Below are positions 24,556-36,133 of a stretch of 64,000 nucleotides of DNA, one piece after another (positions within the stretch are counted from its first letter, which is position 1; each line of letters starts with the position of its first letter). The notes beneath the pieces were generated by a model. It saw only the letters and a program-made list of their open reading frames with translations. It did not search any database and was not told the origin of the DNA. The stretch comes from Daphnia carinata (lineage: Eukaryota > Arthropoda > Branchiopoda > Diplostraca > Daphniidae), in the NCBI RefSeq assembly GCF_022539665.2, contig NC_081336.1:1488001-1552000 (forward strand), given 5' to 3'. The position numbers and the translations under genes were made by a program.

Positions 24556-27500
24556 GATTTCACTGAATCAATGTAAAATCACGTGATCATAATCGCCCAA
24601 TCAACTGATTTCCGGGCTTTGCCACTCGACTAACAACTGTTTGAGAGCAATTCGAAACACAAATGCCATCACTAGAGACAATTTCACATTCGCCGTGTGC
24701 CAGCAGACCATCAACCCTCTGTGTAAAACAAAATAACACTTAAAAAGCAAGGGATCGATCAATGACACGCTGTTCTACCGCGCAAGTCTCTTTAGTTTCC
24801 ACGACGTCACGGCGCATGAGTCAATAATTCAACACCCTCCGACCTTTTTTCTTTTCTGGCCAGCAGTTTAAAACACAAGAAATTGGAGATGGCCAGCAAT
24901 GAACTCTTATGCGTTCCTGTTATTTAACCAACAGCTGTCCAAGGGGACTTCTACCATAAGAATTTTTGAAACCAATTCCAACTTCCGATTGATTTATTCG
25001 TCCAGTTCTTTTTTCTTTTCCAGGAACGAATCCTTAGCAGCTCCCCCTCATGCTGTAAATCGTTCGATTTTGTTGAAAGAAATATAACGTGAGAAATGGT
25101 TGGGGGGGTGCGTCCGGAATTCAACGATTTATTTTTATTTCTTTTTTTTTTTTTTCACTTGTCAATGTGACATGGAATTTCTTTTTCTTGTTGTAGGGAA
25201 GACAAACATATGCGACAGGCGTTTCTTGTAAATTTTTTTTTTATTGTACGAGTTGGCATAACAAGAAAAAAGTGTTGTGACGCTTGTTACATTGTATAGC
25301 CGAATGACATCCCCACCCTGAAATATGCTAATTTCGTTTTGATGTTTTTTTTTCTCTTTTTTTGGGTTGGGTGACGTCTTGTAAAGAAATAGACACTCCG
25401 TCATCGGATTTGAATGCCCCGGCATTCCACGTACATAGCGAAGGGAAATCAAAAGAATTCTTGGTGGGTGGATTGAGAAATCACGGGGGTCAAGTGGATA
25501 CGAGAGAATGCGGGAAATAGATTAGTCAGCCAATTGAACTTGATTTAGAGCTAGGAAATCAAACGGAGGGGCCCTTACCAAAAATCCAATGTTCAGCTAG
25601 AAATTGTCATTTAATTAATGGTATTCTATAGAATTCGGATTTCTAAGGGGGTGGCCCTTATTTCGAGAGAAAGTACAGAATTATTATTTGGCCGTTTCTC
25701 AATTGATTTCATCCGGTTTTTGTTCTGACCGGAAAAATAGCCGTCAACATTTCAACGAAATGGAAACCCTATCCAGTCATTTATGGATAGTAATATTTTA
25801 TTTTTATTTTTTTGTCTGAATTTGTTTATTGTTGGAGAGGGAGAAAATCGTTGTCGTCTTTTGAAAAGGGGGAAAGAAAATTCTAGCGCATTTTCACGAT
25901 TGGCGTGAACGAAAAGAAAGACAACGAAAGAGAGAAAAGAAGTGACTCTTTTAACATTTGGCCGGAGAGCTTCTTTTGATGCTAACGAGTCGCCCGTGTT
26001 AACACGACGCCGACGGGCGGCACATCTCTGCGTTCAGTCAGTGAAGTGTTGCGTGATAGGAACGCATCGGTTTGCACGTGGGTGCGTGTCAAGTCAAGTA
26101 GAACTGAAGAGATTGGAAGTGTATGCAAGAAGTCCTCCCTAAATTATTCGTCTTTCGAAGGGGAAAAAAAGGGTCTCATTGTGTTTCGGAAGGACGAAAA
26201 TAGAAAAATAAATTTAAACCGCCGCTAGATGGCACTTTCTTAAAATTTTCACGAAATTCAATAATTCTTCCAATTAAATGATTAAACTGTTTGTTTTTAA
26301 AAGAAAAATTCTTCAATCAGGCATTTAAAGCGAAAATAAAAAAAAAAAAAAAAAAAAAGGAAAACAGTTTGAAAAACAGAAAGATTAAGGGTCATCATTG
26401 AGGAATGTTTGATAAATAGCTGATGGTGGATCCTCGTCTCATTGTAAGCTAATCCCGCGGGCCAAGTTGACTAGATTTTTATGAACTTGTGCGAGTTGGC
26501 CGTTCACTTTTTTTTCTTCTTTCGTCTTTTTTTTTTTTTTTTTTGGTTGGTTGAGAAAAAAAAGGGGAGAGTAACCTAATCCTCAACAAGACTATCAAAT
26601 GTTATTTCTGTTGCTGTCCATCCTTCATTTTTCTCCCCCTACCATCATGGGTCGTCCCTTTTTTTCTGTTCTAAAAGGAAAAAATAACAAATAAATAAAT
26701 ATGTATACACATACCTCCCGTGAAGAATCATCATCGTAGTTTGAAGCTCCTCTATTTTTCTTGGATGACGTCAGAATAGTGCAATATCATCTCGTTTCAA
26801 GAAAGAAAGAAACACGGTGGCTGCCGTTTTTTTTTACCCCCACGCGTGATTGAATGATTCAATGTTCGAGTCACGATACCCTTCCGATATTGTTTCGGGA
26901 AATAATCATCTTTAATTTCTTTCGCGTATGATTTCGTCGTAGCGAAATTCGATCCGAGTTGATTCACGTTAAAAGACGTCACCGGTGACTGGAATTACGA
27001 GCCGAACAATCGTTTTACATGCGGCCTAAGAAAGTTCCCACTCGCTCGGCCCTTCCGTCATTTTTTGTTATTCCCGTGACCAACTTTTTCGGCCAAAATT
27101 CCAGGCATCTTGGCGGTCACTTTGAAAAGTGGGCCTAAAGGCATTGCTCGTTGCTGTTTCGGATGATCTAATTAAAACAGAAAACCTCAAACGTTGTTTT
27201 CGAAACTGTCAGTTGCGATGAGTCACATTTTATTGCCACCGTCTCTAACCCCCTACAGGTTTTTAATTCTCAGAAGCCTTTGCCTTTGGCTTTCCCTTTA
27301 AAAACGTCCTACACAATCTGCTATTTGATTGTTATTCAAGAAAAAAAGAAAATCAAATTTATTCAGACAGAAAAAAAAAGAAAACTCTTGAACTTGTTGA
27401 ACCGAAATGTTTGAATTCAATCAAGTGTTTTTAAGAGGAAAACAAAACTTCTGGAATGAGATCATCAAGATCTTAAATTACTCGAATGGATCAAGTTCAT

Positions 27501-30500
27501 TACCGCGCGTTGTTTACAACAAGAGCTAAAATTTTTGCTGACTTTTCTTCCTTTTTGGAGGGTTTTGAGGGGAGAACACGCGAGGGGGACCAAGATGGCG
27601 GCGTCTGGTTGAACCACGAACAGTTGGTCCATCTCTCATCGTCTGGCAGCCGCTTTGGTCTCTAGGCCCCTTTCAAATCAAATAAACACACACATACTCA
27701 CAAGAATATATTTACACATAGAGCACCCAACCCTCCATAGTTTTTTTTTCATGAACAGCAGCCGTCAAGTAGGGTAGATTTTTTTTTTCGAGTAGAATAG
27801 AACAGAAAATAAAGGAATTTGACCTCAAATGACCTTGTTTTCTTTTCTATTCTTCTCAGGGTTATTAACCCAGCATTGGGCGTGACGAAGGTTTTGTGGT
27901 GGAAATGATTTACGCTCTCAATATAATATGTAGTACACTATCTTGTTGTGTGTGACAGGTTCTTTTTTGTACATGTCCGCCATTAAGCTCCCCCTAGGCA
28001 ATAGTCTCCCCCCTCTCCATTTTTGATCTACATGACAATTTAAAACACAAGATAAAACAAATTTGTGTAGAGGGAAATTTACCGAAAGAACCAAAAAAAG
28101 AGCTGTTTAATCTTTTTCACAAAACTAATGAAATTATCACACATTTTAGACTGGTAGAGCGGTGAAGCTTTTTTTGTCCGCCAAAAAAAAAAAATCAAAG
28201 ATGATAACAACTTGTTTTCTTTTTTGGACTGAAACAAAAAATTCCCTTCCATTTTCATTCATGAAAAAATAAAAGTCGGTCTTTAAAGAATAGAATAAAG
28301 AATTTTTTTTACTACTACGCAGCAGACATTGAAGTCCTTGATAGCTTTTTGGCGTGTGTGCGTAGTCTGCGCGAGAGCGAAAATCGGGAGATGTGACCTG
28401 AATGACCAAATGATATACAGATCCCCTAGCGGCTAAAATATATTCGAAAAGAGGACCGAATTCCATCGACTATGGCGAGAATGACCATAGCCAAAAAGAT
28501 TTTTAAAATACTAAAATCCAATAGGTCAAGGCGTATTTCTAATGAGGTATAGTTCTATTGATGATGGTAAAGAAGAGAAGAAAAAAAAAATGCAAAAAGG
28601 GCAAGAGTTACGAAAATGGTCAAGTCAAAATGCGGAGCAGACGAAAATAGAATTCTTGTTTGGAGAGCAGAAGACAAATATACACAGACCACTTGAAAAT
28701 TGAAAATTTGGGCTACTTATTTTTAATATCTGTGCGTATATACAAGACAGACGTTTCTTGGCCAAGTTGCCAATGACGTCGATATCCTTGTGATTTTCAC
28801 AGTTTACGCAAAAAAATTGGTCCACTCTTTAATTGTGATGATTACAGACGTTAATTGTGGGGAATCTGGTGGACATTTTGAGAAACAACGAAAATCGGGT
28901 CAATAATTGTTTATGAAATAATGAAAGCCCTTTGGGCATCAGTTTTGAAATGGGAGGGAATCCGAACGAACGCGTGAAATACGAACCACCACCGCAAACG
29001 ACCCAGCACAGACCTAATCAAATTCCACCTTTTTTTTGTTTGAATTTCACGGGAAATGGCACCTCATTTGAATGTAACAGTCAACCGGTGCTTAACTATA
29101 CGTATTTCCTCTCTGACCTGTTGATGAGATTTCTTTTTCTTTTATCTCTTTAATGGAGTTAAACACGTCGGTGCACACCCTTAATATGTCCCCTTTCTAT
29201 AATCAAAGTTAACATTTTCGAAATTTCGTTTTTTTTTTTCAACCCTCCCTTTGATAAAGAAAACGTTTTCTTTCGTTCCTTTTTTGTCCATTTCAGATTA
29301 AATGTTTTCAAGGTCGTGACTCTTTTTTATTGTTATTTTCCCGACTAGAAAAAGAAAATTTAAAAAAAAAAAAGCTTGTTCTTTCGATTGAGAAGATCCC
29401 GCAGGGTAAAATGGACCCTCTTTTAATATTTAACATATTTTCCGTTTTATTATTACGATTTTTTTTCTCTTTCATTCGATAGACTAGGCGCCTTTAAATA
29501 AAGGAGGGGGAAAAATCACACGTGTTTGGCCGTCATCATTTGATTACGTTTTATTTTCTCGACGCGTCTGCTCTAGAAAAAAAAAAGGCCCTTCCGTTCA
29601 ACATTGAAAAAAAAAGGGTCGTCTGTCGTCATGGCAACCGTAAATTTAAAACAGACAATGGAGGGTTTTTGTTAGGAGCTTCTGTGTTTCTCTTTTTTTT
29701 TTAACCAACTAATAGCACAACTAACACTTTAGGATCGTTATTTTATTTATTTTTTTTTTTTTGTTCCATCCATTGTCAGACTTTAGGGACATGGTAAAAA
29801 GATTTTTTTTGGTCCCTAGCATGTGGGCAGCATTTGTGAAACAAATCAAAAATGATTTCGTGTGTGTGTGTGTGTGTCTCTTGTCTTTTTAAGGCAATAT
29901 ATACTACCCTCTTCGTCTGTTTGGAAAATTCTTGTGTCGTGTCGGGAACGGGTCACGCCATCGCTGACAATTTATTTTCTTTTTGGTCTGAGTCACACTC
30001 TTTGTGAGAAACAAAAACAAGCATAGACACTTTCAAACAAGAAACCCAAAAATTCTTCGAAAAAAAAAAGTTTTTTTTGTTTCTTTTCATCTAGAAAGTT
30101 TTTTTCGAAAAATGTCTTCTGGTGGGGTCGAAGAAGAAGAGCCCCCAAAAACCGCAGGGATGCGCGCCCTCTCGATTCGAAAAAGAAAAGCCAATGGGGG
30201 GCGATAGAGGGCGGAGCTTGAAATGCATTAGACCAATGAGAATGGAGGATATTGCTTGTTGTAGCCATGGCTCCCACAAGTCGGAAAAAGGGCGCGCAAA
30301 ACGGCACGTACCGGGGCATATGCGACTTAAAAAAAATAAGTAACGTGTTACCATACAGTATGAGATCCTTTTGGTTAGCGGACTTACAAGCCGAAACCTT
30401 CAGAAGCGTCTCTTCATTCGAAGCGTCCGAACGTGTCTCTCTGTAACTCGTCTAATCAGTCTTGCCTTCGATCGACTAATCAGCTTCGTTCATTCTAATC

Positions 30501-32399
30501 GACTAGAACATCGTCACCAACTAAAGAGGTTCGTTTTATTAAATTTTTTTTTTCTTAACAACAATGTCGTTGTTGGGTAATGGACGCCGGTTTGCCAGTT
30601 AACGTTTTCAACCTCGTGGGAGGTTGTGATCTGTCGTTATAGATCATTTCTCACTGTTCCATTTGAAATTGGATGCTTTCTTTTTGAAAAACGAGTCTAG
30701 TCTTGTCTAGATTCTTCTACTTGTCGAGGCTAGTCATAAAGGGAGGAGGGGGGGGGAGAGACAGCTGTAAAGCGCAGACCCCTGCTCCCCTTCCAAACTT
30801 CTTTTTATTGTATAAGACATCTTTTGAAAACCAGTCCACCTTGACATTGACGAAAGCAAAAGATTTTTTTTTTTCAGTTTAAACACCATTTTAAAAAAAA
30901 ATGCCTCTTGCATTCAAGCAGGAAATGAATCACTGCGTTTTCCCTTAAAACGACGCTTTTTGATAACGATTAACACTTGTGAGAAATTCAAGTTAAGCTG
31001 AGGGGGTACGCCAACAAACCAGAAAAAAAAAAGAGATAAGATGGGATAAATTGTTAACGGTTTTCTTTTTCCTTCTTCCCCTTTAAAAAATAGCGGCCTT
31101 CAATTTCTCCCCTCCTCTTCTGAAAAAAGATACATACAATAACCCCCTCCTTGACCAGTTTTTTTTCTTATCTCCCCTTCCTTTTTCACCTTCTTGTAAA
31201 TTTAATCCTCCAGCACAGGTTTCTTCTTCTCGATGGTTTCAATAGAACGAGGGCCATTCAATTCGTTTCAGGTCGAAGCTTTTTTTTTTATCTGTGTCTT
31301 CTCTATTTTGGTTATCTAAAGAAATAAGAGTAGCAAGCAAATAAATGTTTGACCTTTTTTTTAATCCACACGCCATCGACGACAATAGTTAACAACCGAC
31401 GAGAACAATAGAATTGTGCGACTAGTAACAAAATCTGAAAATCGTCAAGCTTTTTTCAATTTACTAGGCAATCCTGGTAAGGAAACCCATCAACTTTATT
31501 TTTACCCCCCCCTTCCCGTATCCACCTGCTGAATTCCACCCCCCCCCCCTCCTTTTTTTTTTTTTACCTAAGTTTGGCTTGACAATGATAACCTTCAGAT
31601 GTAATCCTCTCTCCCCTCGTTTGAATGACGTAAATAATATGAAATGCCAAGTTAAGCGGGAATTAGTTATGTTGCCAGATGTCCCCGCCCTTCCAACTTT
31701 TTTTTTTATCCTATCCACAAAATAATATTATAATGGATCGTAATGAAGAGATGAAGCCAGGTGTGTTTCCTGTTCACAAATTTTTTTTTTTGAAACCGTC
31801 ATCGTATTGCGAGGAAGGTGTGCATGTCTGTGTGTGCGTGTGTCAGAGGGGACGGCTGTAACAGTTGGCGTCAAGTTGGCAATGACCAAAAACATAAGGA
31901 AACAGACACAGACACACAAAAAATGTATAGTAGGTAGAGACTGTTGATGGCGGAAGTGAGCACACCCCCTCCTAGAGCTCTTTTGTTAACTCATTAGCCA
32001 TACTGTTTGCGTTAACGTATCCGTGGCAACCCCCTTATAAAAATGAACCATCGTTACAACCCCACGGGGTCGAGAAAAAATAAGTTCCAATTTACATTTT
32101 TCCTCGTAAATAATAGCGCCCTCATTGATTGTGTTAAGCCTTTTTTTTTATAGCCAAAAAAAATGTCGGTCAGCATTTTTTTTGTGGTGGGAAATGTTCG
32201 CTCGTTCTGGATTCTCCTTTTTTTGTATATTTAAACTTACCGTTCTTTAAAAAAAAAAAAAACAGCACAAAAGCCGCCTTTTTTTTTAACGAGCAAGAGA
32301 GGGAAGTGTGGGAAGATCTGTCGATTTACATCAAAAACTAACTACTTTTTTCTTTCTTTTTTTTAGTCAATTTTCAAAACCGTCTAATAAAAAAATAAT
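24556..32399. other. Long spacer of about 7.8 kb upstream of caveolin
   Basis: No coding exon is convincing on either strand. The interval is AT-rich with many A/T runs, a (GT)n at about 29860-29878, and TAGATGGC-type elements at 26224-26231 and AAGATGGCG at about 27592. Initiator-like TCAGTC at about 26034 and 30456 could be starts of non-coding caveolin exons, because an acceptor at 32366 shows that the caveolin ATG exon is preceded by an intron. This is inference. Confidence 0.45.
24801..24823. promoter_or_regulatory. CRE-like and AP-1-like sites upstream of the Ly6 gene
   Basis: GACGTCAC at 24803-24810 and TGAGTCA at 24817-24823 lie about 250-270 nt upstream of the Ly6 start codon. They match CREB and AP-1 cores. 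There is no further proof that they act. Confidence 0.3.
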
Positions 32400-33944
32400 A
32401 TGGCCGAAACAAAGTCCGCCTCCCGCTCCGGATCCAAGTTGAACTTGAACGAGTCTACCATGCCGCTCTTGGACGAAGAGGCCCACGAGAAGGCCGAAAC
32501 GCCCGAAAAGGATGTCATTGAAATGAAGGAGAAGGCCTCGACGACATCCGAAGGTGAAAAGGACGACTCGAACCCTGAAAAGATTGTAAGTTTTTTTTAT
32601 CTTTCAAAAAATAAATCGTTTGAGATGGAAATAAATTTGGTGTTAAATAGGAGGAAGAAAAGAAGGACGGCGACGAAGACAAGAAGAAGAAGAAGAAGGA
32701 AAAGAAGGAGAAGAAAGAGAAGAAGGAAAAGACTTGCCACCGTCGGACACAGAGCTGCGTTCAAACGTTCACCGTCGGCTTGAACGTTCTCGACCGCGAC
32801 GAGAAGCACATCAACGACACCATCAACGTAAGAGAATGGAATGTGTTTGCGCAGCTCCCCCTTTTTTTTTCTCTCTTTCTCTCTTCGTCTTCCGCTTTTT
32901 GTTTATACGCACCATAACCCCGCCGCAAAGTGTAAACATCTGCTCATCGTTAATACGAACCAGATCACTTCCATCAACGTTTTCCTTTTTCTGTTTGTTG
33001 GAATGTGATAAGTTGAGAGCCAGACGGCCTGGCGTTCGAGTCGGCCACCTATCGGTTTCATTCGAAATTCTTGTGAGTGGGAACGCACGAAAAAGTTCTT
33101 GACCGGATTGAACGAATTTCCTGTGTCAAAACGCCACCACAATTGGGAATGGTTTTCCGTTCTGCCTTTTTAGACCCTCTGTCTTCAATACGCACGCACT
33201 TCCCTGTTCCTTCTTCAACCTAAAAAAAAAAACAAAAAAAAAACAGCACGCACTCGAAGAAAAGATATCATAAAATAAAGGGCCCTCTTTTGCGTGTGAT
33301 GGTTTACCACACAAAGTCGAGTTGGGTAACGACAACAATACGACACACTGACATAGGGGGGAGAGGGGGAAAAAATGGTCGTTAAAAGCTCATTGCATAG
33401 GTCTACCCTAGAATCAACCGAGATGATTATTGACATCGTGATGATGGAGAAAGATACTCGTCGTCACGAAAACATAATTCACATGTTTTTTTTTTCTTCT
33501 TTTAAAAACAGTTGAACTTTGAGGACGTGCTGGCCGAGCCGGATGTGGCTCACGGATTCGACCCGATCTGGCGTTCGGCTTACATTCTCTTCACCGGATC
33601 GCGCTTCTGGATTTACCGTTTGTTGTCCGCTTTCTTGGCCCTGCCGTTGGCCCTCGTCTGGGGTATCACCTTCTCGCTCATCACCTTCTTCTCCGTCTGG
33701 TTCGCCACGCCGATCCTGCGCATCATGGACGTCTTCCTCTTCTACATCAGAAGGGTAAAATCAATTTTTTGTTTTTTTAATGATTCAATTAGTTGAATTT
33801 TTAATTTATTTGTTACGTTGATTGATTGAAAAACAGGTCTGGGTTGCTTTGGTGCAGACGACGTTGGAACCGGTTGCCAATGCTGTTGGCGGCTGCTTTT
33901 CTAATGTGAAATTGACGCATAACAATCAAGTGCAGACAGTCTAA
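32400..33944 (+). CDS. cav: Caveolin
   Basis: Four exons (32400-32585, 32651-32827, 33512-33754, 33837-33944) join in phase 0 throughout and give 237 residues. The caveolin signature FEDVLAEP lies at residues 124-131, preceded by LDRDEKHINDTIN, the family's lead-in motif. A hydrophobic hairpin (about 147-185) inserts in the inner leaflet. The C-terminal part ends GGCFSNVKL, like the FSNVRI of vertebrate caveolins. Caveolins scaffold plasma-membrane caveolae and bind cholesterol. Unusual here is a long charged N-terminal region with a Lys/Glu repeat (residues about 69-91). Cys in exon 4 could be palmitoylated. An upstream acceptor at 32366 implies a 5' UTR exon farther left. Confidence 0.9.
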
Positions 33945-34361
33945 AACGTCAACAACACAACAACATTACTCGCAGGGATTGATGGAAAGAGAAAAACGAC
34001 ATCGAGATAGTCGAAACGATACAGTCTCTTGCATTTTTTTGTGGTTTATTTTCATTTTCTTCGACGAAATTGAATAGATGATAAAAATGTATCGTGTGTG
34101 ACATCCTTGTTTGGGTCCCAATTGCCTTATTCGAAACCATTATCTTTTTTAGTTTACGTCTCCCATACATTTTTTTTTTCTGCCTCTCTCTTTCTCTTCG
34201 GGTTTTGTTTTGTTTGTTCTATGTGTTATTATACCGACATGTCAGACTCCTCACAACCCGTTTCGTCGTCATCGTCGTGAAGCTTCACTGATTTATGATT
34301 TTTCAACACACACTTTACGGTATTTTTTTAGACATTACATTTTTACTGACAACACGCATGG

Positions 34362-34367
34362 AATAAA
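34362..34367 (+). terminator. AATAAA polyadenylation signal of caveolin
   Basis: AATAAA lies 418 nt after the caveolin stop, in a T-rich 3' UTR. It is the first clear signal there. Confidence 0.5.
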
Positions 34368-34753
34368 TCGCCGACACTCCCCACATCTTCAACTGCAAAT
34401 ATGTTCAAAAAGAAAATGTTTGGTGTTGTTATTCTGTGTGTGAGCAATTCATTTTCTTTATTTTTGTCCCGTGGTGGAAACAGTAGAAGTTAAACGAATT
34501 TTGCGAAAAAGAAAAAAAATCATTCATATAGTTTTAGAAAAAAATGAATCACGGATGATAGAAATAATAATAAATAATTGAAAAAGAAAGCAATGAGATT
34601 TTTAAATACACGGTTGTTTGAATATTTTGTTGTTTTCACATGATAAAAAAAATTTGACTAGCAAACTAAGCACAATAGATGGCGTAAGTACCCACCTGAA
34701 ATATTTCCAATGCTAGATGGCAGCACGGTGAAAAACTATTAAAGTGTAAACAC

Positions 34754-35470
34754 GTGAAGAGTTTGCAACTGTCAAATATTATTCGGCGATTGGAAAGCAA
34801 ACAGAATCTCCGGTCGTCCCCATGGAAGTCATCAAAACTCCTAAAGTATGTTCATTTGATTGCTGGCACTGGCCCAAAACTGTCGTGTGCTTTTCACTTT
34901 CCTTTTCTTTTAAAACATAAAACCTATTTTGTGTGTTCCGGCTATTATGTTGTGAAAACTCTCGAAGACGGATCGAATGACGTGCTTCAGGGATGTTGAC
35001 AATTTCTGTGTTGATTCATCAAGTGTGAGGTGAGCGATCGATTACCTGCCTCCCCCTTATCAATCCAACAGGGACACCCTATAATTTAAAATCAGTGACA
35101 GCAAACACAACTGCGTTGGAAGGAATCATGTTTCTTTCTATTCAGTCCTACGTTTTACCAGACAACAATATAAATGCTAATCAGGTTTTTCTTTTCACTC
35201 TCAAAGTCCCATTGAGAATGCATTCCAACATTTCTTTGCCATCTTTCAAATGGGTAACGACGAATTTCGTTTTTTTGTGTGGGGTTCTGTTTGTAAAATG
35301 TTTTTCAACATTTATTAGCACTGGCAAATGCAAAAAAAAAAAAGACCTGAATTATGCATTCATGAGGACTTCCCAAAACCACTGGATATGTTCCTCTCCA
35401 GCTGTGATGTGGGGGCGGATATCAGGGCCGGTTTCTGCGCGCGCCGCTAACACGATCACCCCACTTCGTC
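34754..35470 (+). other. Possible small unrecognised spliced gene
   Basis: Several stretches look coding and have splice signals, but no family is recognised. One ends at a GTATGT donor near 34848. A short block reads DVDNFCVDSSS (34992-35026). Another begins after CCAACAG at 35071 and reads TANTTALEGIMFLSIQSYVLP. After a GTTTTT donor at about 35185, an acceptor TTATTAG at about 35318 opens HWQMQ...RPELCIHEDFPKPLDMF and reaches a stop near 35452. The last two join in phase 0. The earlier joins do not agree in phase unless a weak donor is used, so the model is incomplete. TAGATGGCG elements lie just upstream at 34676-34684 and 34714. Confidence 0.28.
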
Positions 35471-35499
35471 CTCGCAAAGTTTCTCGCTTTTGCTGCTAG

Positions 35500-36133
35500 A
35501 CTCAAAATCGATCGCGCTTCGTGAGAGCATTAAGGCCAGTAGTGAGAGAAGACTTTCAGGGAGCACACCCTCCCCTATTCCCCCCTCGTCCCCCCTTCGT
35601 GTCACGAAAAAACCGACCGACTAGTCCCGACCAGTTAGAACGGTAGCGAGTTCAGAAGCAGTCGTCAGCTTGGCTTCTTTTTGTTGTGTCTTTTTTTTTT
35701 AGATCGTTCTCACTGATATCGCCCATCAAACCGTCAAAAAGATCACAGATATAATCACATCCACACACTTCCCTTTTAATCCTCCTTTTTTCCTTCTTCC
35801 TCCTTTCTTTCTTTCCGAGAAATCTAAACCTCAACACTTTCTTTTTGTTTGTTTCATAATAATTGCTTTAGTGAAAAAGAAATATCCCCTCCAGAAAACT
35901 CTTCAATCCTATCGCCTCGTATCATCGACTAAATATCCTCCTGTTCCTCATTTCTTTTCCCCTTTGATCCATTTTGGCTATTTTTCCCTGCATTTAAATC
36001 CGTCCGTCATTGTTTGACTTGTGCTCTCCATCTATCCAGTGATCGATCGATATAGCATAAGCGGGTTGTGTACACCATCTTTGGCATTCCCGTTGACGAA
36101 GTCATTTCGGCTGGGGAGGACATTTGAATTTCG
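35500..36133. other. Spacer and probable 5' region of the myotubularin gene
   Basis: Pyrimidine-rich sequence without coding character. The TATCCAG at about 36034-36040 could be the acceptor of the first coding exon. An in-frame stop at 36125 precedes the chosen ATG. Confidence 0.4.

Noticed and set aside
29860-29878. Direct repeats as a CRISPR-like or satellite array
   Set aside because: It is only a (GT)n microsatellite. No regular repeat-spacer structure occurs in the window.
30115-30207. Short ORF MSSGGVEEEEPPK as a small gene
   Set aside because: Purine-rich chance frame of about 30 codons, with no splice support or recognisable motif.
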